Positions 58,686 through 64,000 of a DNA stretch of 64,000 nucleotides are shown piece by piece (position 1 is the first letter of the stretch; every line of letters begins with the position of its first letter). The position numbers and the translations under genes were made by a program. Under the pieces are notes generated by a model. It did not search any database, had not been told where the DNA came from, and worked only from the letters and a program-made list of their open reading frames with translations. This DNA is from Gnetum montanum. Taxonomy: Eukaryota; Streptophyta; Gnetopsida; Gnetales; Gnetaceae. The stretch covers positions 184,169-248,168 of the forward strand of contig MNCI01020651.1 in assembly GCA_015680685.1 (NCBI GenBank). The letters run 5' to 3'.

Positions 58686-60500
58686 AGTATCAAATGGATG
58701 CTCCCTCTATGTTAATTGTATCATCTTTCTCTTTATTGTGCTAGAATTCATAAGTATCCCCTAGATACCATTCACCACTATTTGATAGAATGGGCCATAG
58801 TGGTGGTGCTTGGAGTTGCATCCTTACCTCCTCTAGAACAAATTTCACATATGGACCAAAGTTTATTTCCATAATCATTGTGATCAAACGTGATTTATCC
58901 TAGATGGTTTGGAGGCATTCTTGTGACATCATGAGACACTATCCATGTTCTTGCGATCCTTTTGCCTCTACTTGGACCAAGGATCCTACAGTATGGGTTT
59001 CTTGATTGACACTAAAGGATTGAGCCTCCTACTTTGCATGTTCTACTTGGGTCTCTTGTTTTCCTATTTGCCCTCTCCCATAGCCTCTTGGTCTCTTGCT
59101 TGCTAGTTATGGAATTTTAACTTGTGCTCCTCTTTTTGGGACCATCTACAATCAATCAAGGATTTGGAGTTACTAAAGTGTCCTCATAAACTCTTAACGG
59201 TTCTATACCTTACACATACCCTTAGTTACATTAAGTTCTTAGTTCATTATGATTGTAGAGTTAGCAAATTTTCAAAAAGTAACCCTAGTATCACTTTTCT
59301 ATGGATTAAGATAATTGGTATGGTTAATTAGGAGTCCTATTAAATTTTTTCGGCCTTAACATGAATGGTTTTATTTAAAAATTCTTATTACTTTCCTTTA
59401 AACTTACCCTTATAATACCTTCCACTATTAAGGATTTCAAACAATTTACTTAGATATTCCTCACTAATAGCTCTTCCATAACTAAGATGAGCACTTAGGA
59501 ATTAAATAGATTTGAAAGTCATGAGAATTGAAGCAATAATGTGCAAGTTATGCCATGGTAAAGCTAAGAGGTTAGAGCTCAAATCATAGAAGAAAAATGA
59601 AAAAATATCCCTAGGCTTCAAATGTGAAATGTAAAAAAAAAATCACTAAGTGTCCACCTATATATAGATTTTATAGACTTTGATATCCAATATTGGAGGG
59701 GCTTTGATATTAGAGAGATCTGATATCGAAAGGCCAAAATTCACATTTTCTGATAACTTCTAAGGATGAAAAATAAATCATGCCAAATGTTTGGATGGTA
59801 GAAAGCATTTTTAGAGGGTCTCATGCTATATGATGCATATTTTTCAAGAATCTGGTATAGAAAGTTCATAAAGAAGGAATCTCGAGCCATGAAAGTTCAT
59901 GAACTATGGATAAGATGGATGAGAAGCATAATGAGTTCATGTTGTTGGAATGGATAGTGGAATGATATGGAACATTTTCATGATGTTTATTGCTATTGGA
60001 AGGCTCAAGATGATGTGGAATCTCTTGGTAGGCATAAGAAACAACAATTATACAAGTGGATCCTCCCCAAAGCAAGCACCAGCCCTTAATGCCTTTGTAT
60101 AACCACACCTAAAAGTGTCCTTAGGAACTTAAGGAGTTGAATGCAATGCATACCTATTAAGCAAAACACATATGTTAGTACCACCAAATTAAGAAAAATT
60201 AGGCTATGTTACACAAAAGCACAGGTTATGATCATTCATATAATGAGATGAAATGGAATTAGAAGGGATTGCAGAAATTGAAATCTGAAGTATCTTACCA
60301 TAGGCATAATGAATTCTTGTATTTTATTAGTAGTTAAAGTAATCATTAGACTTTCTATTGAAGATTTAAACCAAGTCCAAACCACATTTTTGTGACATTG
60401 CTGTTGGCACATTTTGGCCATTTAATGGATCAGGCTTTCTCAGGTTGTGGAGCTAATCATATCAATTGTTCAAAGTTCGTGACAATCCTTTGCTAGCTAC
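58686..60500. other. No clear gene; possible gag-like trace on the - strand
   Basis: The - strand at 58980-59110 gives an Arg/Lys/Gln-rich reading somewhat like the charged segment of the gag of E at 48640-48840. The remainder has only short ORFs. Confidence 0.3.
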
Positions 60501-60779
60501 TTTAGTGCCAAAGAAGCATTCACTAGATCTACAAACATGTATTGATGTACAAGTTAAGAAGTGGGTTTAATTGACCTCCATAAGGTATGGGACGGTAATG
60601 AATGTAAGGCATCTTGTAGAAGAAACTAAATAATGCCTTGGAATTGAGAGTTATATTGTTTGCGCTATGAAATGCCCTTGAAAGCCAGGTACATTCAGGG
60701 TCATCTGCCACTGGCAAAAGCATCTGGAAATTATGAGAAGACAACATGGTGAAGAAGCAGGAGTGGATTACTTTCACTT

Positions 60780-61520
60780 ACAGCGTATGGTTTAGGAGAG
60801 AGATTTTAGTGGGAATCTTGCCAAGCAATTTGTTATCTCAAAGACCATGATCCTGTAGAGACTTCAAATTTGCAATCTAAGAAGGGATGCTGCAGCTCAA
60901 CGCACTATCATCCAATTGAAGCCGATAGAGAGAAGACAGATTTCCTAAGCTTGTAGAGATGCTTCCAGTTATGAAGTTGGAAAACACATCCATGTCCTAC
61001 ATATTTGGCCAGAAGCTCACCAAATTGACTGGTAAAGTTCCAGTTAACATGTTCTGGTAAAGACGTAGTTCCTGTAAGACAGAGCAATTGGACAGAGCTT
61101 CCAAGATAAGAATGGGTGCTGATGTCGTCTTCACTTCTGAAATAGTATTTTCCCACATTCAAGTAAACCATGTGACTACAGACTTTTCCTATCCAAGAAG
61201 AAGGTGCTATGCCCATCAATCCGTTATGTGTAAAGTCGAGTTGGGAAAGATTGGCGAGTGACACTGGAATGTCCCCGCTAAATTGGTCGAAAGAGAAGCT
61301 CAAAAATTGCAGTTTGTGAAAGCTGCCTGTCCAGGAAAGAAGACGACCATAGAAATTATTTTGAGTTAATTTTAGGTTGACGAGAGCCATAAGGTTGCTT
61401 ATGTAGGAGCCTGAAATGGCAACAGAAATAGAGCGTGGTTCAAAGAGACCTCCAGCGCACCGTATCTAGAGTTTCAGCACCAGAAGTGCAAGATAGTGCC
61501 TAAGGTTTGATCCTGTTGAA
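60780..61520 (-). pseudogene. Leucine-rich-repeat receptor-like fragment
   Basis: The - strand from about 61520 reads AISGSYISNLMALVNLKLTQN, then NFYGRLLSW, LQFLSFSFDQFSGDIPVSL and NLSQLDFTHNGLMG-IAPSSW. These are consecutive plant-type extracellular LRRs (LxxLxLxxNxFxGxIP). A broken last repeat appears near 60870-60790 (ANLKSLQD, KLLGKIPTKI). There is no signal peptide, transmembrane segment or kinase, and stops interrupt it, so it is a relic of an LRR receptor-like protein or kinase ectodomain. Confidence 0.75.
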
Positions 61521-61842
61521 ACCCTCCATCATCGAATGCGTTACTTACCTTCCTATGTGCTGGAAGAGGGATCTCTTATAGCAGTGGTAGCTACGCCTGT
61601 GTTTATCGAGCCTTTCTGCAGTACTAAGCATGCACACGCGATTCAACACCAAGGCCTTACTCCACAGCACATGGGTGGAGGACAAGGAAGACAACAACGA
61701 AACATAAAACAATTTTTAGGAACGAACGCGGCTCAACGGAAAATGATTTTTGGATGAAATGCGATTTACAAAGGTCAAATCGATAACTTAATCTAGCTCC
61801 AGGGCTATCAGGACCTAGGGACTTGGAGCTTCTCTGAATACC

Positions 61843-62256
61843 ATGAAAATAAAGGATGCTAATGCTGGGGTACACTCAAATTTTGGAGTCCTCAAATTGT
61901 TACAATCTAGAGGAGCTACTCAGGATCCCTTATGCTCTATAGGCTCTGTAGCTCCTTCAAAGTGCAAGGTTTTCAATTATCTAGTACAGTTTGCAGCATG
62001 TGAGCAAAATGAGGAATCGGTTAGAGAGTTCTTAGAAACAGTAAAACAATTTGAAATTGCCAAGGTAGAGAAGCTTCAAGTTTCAAATCTTAGACCTACT
62101 ACAGTAGTTGAAGTTCATATGATAATTGAAGATTGTGAAGAGCGAATGTCAAAAGATTCTATTCAAGAATTTATTTCCACCGTGAAGAGAATACTGCCTA
62201 GTTCCCCTCCAAAGACGGAAGATGAAAACGCTGTTGACAAAGTGCAGAGAAGATGA
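61843..62256 (+). CDS. RNA polymerase III subunit RPC9-like (Rpb4/CRCP family), intronless
   Basis: This is an intact 137-codon ORF from ATG 61843 to TGA 62254-62256. It starts MKIKDANAGVHSNFGVLKLL and continues QSRGATQDP, VAPSKCKVFNYLVQFAAC, EFLETVKQFEIAKVEKLQV, NLRPTTVVEVHMIIEDCEER and ends in a charged tail. This is the order and length of plant RPC9 (the CRCP/Rpb4-like stalk subunit of Pol III, which pairs with RPC8 in initiation). All conserved blocks are present without a stop or frameshift. Genomic RPC9 genes usually have introns, so this may be a processed retrocopy, yet one still intact. It lies between two G LTRs. No clear poly(A) tail is visible after 62256. Whether it is expressed is unknown. 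Confidence 0.82.
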   Translation: MKIKDANAGVHSNFGVLKLLQSRGATQDPLCSIGSVAPSKCKVFNYLVQFAACEQNEESVREFLETVKQFEIAKVEKLQVSNLRPTTVVEVHMIIEDCEERMSKDSIQEFISTVKRILPSSPPKTEDENAVDKVQRR

Positions 62257-62399
62257 AGATGGAATCGGCCCTGATATAACTTCGGTTGTATACGCGTACA
62301 TATATCAAATCCATGGTTACTATTTCTATCACTACAAGAAAAATAAAATATTTTATGATTTAAAAAGGAAAAGACAGTTATGGAATATTTTTGTAACAT

Positions 62400-63590
62400 C
62401 CTATAAAAGGAGACATTTGGCTATTATTCCTATGGAAGTTGTAACTTCCTATGATAGTTACAACTATAATATTTATAATTAATTTTAATTTGGCTTATCA
62501 TGAAGACACTTGTCAACTATATCCTTTTTTATCTCTATGATGGTTACAACCATCCAAGATTTTTTGTAACTTACCTAACTTGTTGGGCAAGTAACCTCCT
62601 AACTTGTTGGGCAAGGAATCTCCTAATTGGTTGGCCAAGTTACTTGGGAGAGAAGTTAGGTAAGATATTTTTGAATATGTAACTTACCTAACTACCTTTG
62701 AGCCCTATAAAAAGGNAATTTGTTATTGTGCAAGGTATAGGAACGACTATTGGGATTGTTGTAAGAGAGCCTTTGTTTGTAGTCACGCCGTTGAACAATT
62801 CAGTAGTTGAGAGGGTTCAGAAAATCTTTGGTATTTTGATGGGACCAGAATAGCTTCTTTTTATCTTTAAAGTGAATTTCCATGGTATTTCAATCAGAAA
62901 TTATCAAGTCTTTCAAAGGTTCTGTTTGAATGCAATCGTTGATATCTATTATCTAGTCAAAATGAAGTCTTGTACGTGGTAGTTTACGTAGCAATTTTTG
63001 GTAGCACAGTAGGATTGTCTTGAAGAAATTGCTTATTTGAGCCTTGGAAGTTTGAACAATTCGTAGATATTGTATTTGTAATAGCTTTATTGCGAAGTGT
63101 TTACTCGTGTAATTTTACCTTATTTAAATATTTGAGGTCTACAAAAATCTGCTTTCCTTTCTTTTCTATCTATTTCCATCGAATCTTGCTCTATTTCTAG
63201 TTTTCTTGTGGAACTATCTCTTTCTATGGGGAAAATTAGGAGTAGATTGCGGGGTCGTGCTCGAATGTTTTTGCAAAATTTTATTTGTTACAAGTAGGTA
63301 TTATAAGGACCACATAGACTAGGCAGTTGAACAAAATAGGAAACTTTCAATAACTCACAGTACTTGGCAAAGGTTGCTGAATCTCCTTAAAGTAAGTCAT
63401 TTGTAGTTTACACACAACGCAATTGTTACATTTCTCACAACCGCACAACGCAACAACACACACAAACACTCACATTAACTACTGAGTTTATTTGGAGGTA
63501 TCTAGCCCTTGGTTTTGCCAGAGACCAGCAGGCACCTAAATCCTGTTCGAGGACACTCATTAGTAGTCGCATCCCAAACGGTCGCCAACA
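62400..63590 (+). repeat. G-family LTR, copy 2
   Basis: The left edge is approximate (a TGGCTATTATTCC start at about 62416 is possible). TATA box TATAAAAA at 62706-62713, followed by a single N at 62716. Ends GGTCGCCAACA at 63590, then a primer-binding site, so it is a 5' LTR of an element that extends beyond the window, or at least behaves like one. Confidence 0.78.
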
Positions 63591-63597
63591 GTTCTTT

Positions 63598-63614
63598 TGG
63601 TGCTAGAAGGAGGG
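63598..63614 (+). other. Primer-binding site after G LTR copy 2
   Basis: TGGTGCTAGAAGGAGGG, identical to the site of element C, although the G LTR sequence is unrelated over most of its length to the LTRs of A, B and C. Confidence 0.85.
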
Positions 63615-63710
63615 CTGAAAATTCAGCCTCTGGGTTCATAAGCCTTATAATTTTAGTACATCAACAATTCTTTGTTACTATAAAGGCTTAAGAAATACTA
63701 TTTTTAGTTC

Positions 63711-64000
63711 ATGACCAAGAATATTGATAGTTTGGAAAATTTCAAAGTTTCAAAAGATATTCTAGATTCTAAGACTGATTCTTCATCAGACGAAGAAGAA
63801 AAGAAAGATTTTGAATTGGGAACAAGTAGTGGAGTGAAAACTAGAAGATTGAGAAGATCACACATTATATCTGGTTTATCAATTCGTAAGAGAAGATCTA
63901 GAAAGTTTAAGAGTTCAATTATCCAAGGGAATAGAACGGCAAATCCTTGGCAAGGAGTTACACCATTAGGATTTCAAAACTACAATGATATTCCTAAGGT
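63711..64000 (+). CDS. 5' part of an ORF in the G element, runs off the window
   Basis: ATG at 63711 opens 96 codons without a stop up to the window edge. It lies about 100 bases after the primer-binding site, the place of gag or of the extra ORF1 of Ogre-type elements. The start is MTKNIDSLENFKVSKDILD, then an acidic SSSDEEEKKDFE stretch, a basic RRLRRS...RKRRSRKFK stretch and NPWQGVTPLGFQNYNDIP. I do not recognise the family. The acidic then basic pattern suggests a nucleic-acid- or nucleus-directed protein, but that is inference. Confidence 0.55.
   Translation, partial: MTKNIDSLENFKVSKDILDSKTDSSSDEEEKKDFELGTSSGVKTRRLRRSHIISGLSIRKRRSRKFKSSIIQGNRTANPWQGVTPLGFQNYNDIPK

Noticed and set aside
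62330-62345. CACTACAAGAAAA, like the terminal inverted repeat of CACTA (En/Spm) DNA transposons
   Set aside because: No matching inverted end was found in the window and no transposase; a short match could be chance.
57316-63590. The two G LTRs as one complete element containing the LRR relic and the RPC9-like ORF
   Set aside because: The primer site after copy 1 is almost gone, the sequence between shows no gag or pol, and copy 2 has its own good primer site; target duplications could not be confirmed.

Overview
This window is eukaryotic nuclear DNA from a seed plant. It is dominated by old, nested Ty3/gypsy LTR retrotransposons, with very little single-copy sequence between them. The size of the elements, the deep nesting, the CG-to-TG/CA decay and the sparse genes fit a large repeat-rich genome. 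A gymnosperm (conifer-like) is my best guess, but nothing in the sequence proves it. No bacterial-type operon, CRISPR array, rRNA or tRNA gene was seen.

Layout, left to right. (1) 1-3073 and 20607-22210 are the two halves of element D, an Athila-like gypsy element on the + strand, split by a later insertion. (2) 3074-20601 is element A, a complete 17.5-kb element on the - strand with two LTRs, a 5-bp target duplication (ATTGG), gag, protease, reverse transcriptase, two RNase H domains and integrase. This is the Tat/Ogre-type plan. Between its protease and reverse transcriptase lies about 4 kb that reads on the opposite strand as a decayed multi-exon gene with frame-preserving splice sites. 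It is preceded by a near-perfect 90-nt foldback. (3) 24301-40765 is element B (+, target duplication CTAAC). Element C (27486-35378, target duplication AACCC) is inserted inside the gag of B. B and C keep gag and the terminal signals but have lost RT, RNase H and integrase, so they look like non-autonomous relatives of A. A, B and C share LTR ends, a polypurine tract and an unusual primer-binding site. All three also carry tandem arrays upstream of the 3' LTR. (4) 42537-45263 holds the one clear host transporter gene, a four-exon NRT1/PTR-family (NPF) gene with two single-base frameshifts. (5) 46880-55610 holds element E (+, Athila-like; LTR, gag, protease, RT), interrupted at 51926 by the 3' end of element F (-), which carries a coiled-coil-rich ORF next to its LTR. 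(6) 57300-64000 holds two LTRs of a further family, G. Between them lie a decayed leucine-rich-repeat receptor fragment and an intact, intronless ORF recognisable as the RNA polymerase III subunit RPC9 (Rpb4 family). The second G LTR is followed by the same primer-binding site as A-C and by an ORF that runs off the window.

How the parts relate: A looks like a former autonomous partner of B and C, but its pol has stop codons and its integrase has lost a catalytic Asp, so none of the copies here looks active. The host genes (NPF, RPC9-like, LRR relic) are islands between the elements and show no functional link to one another. All family calls come from reading motifs by eye; no search was run.
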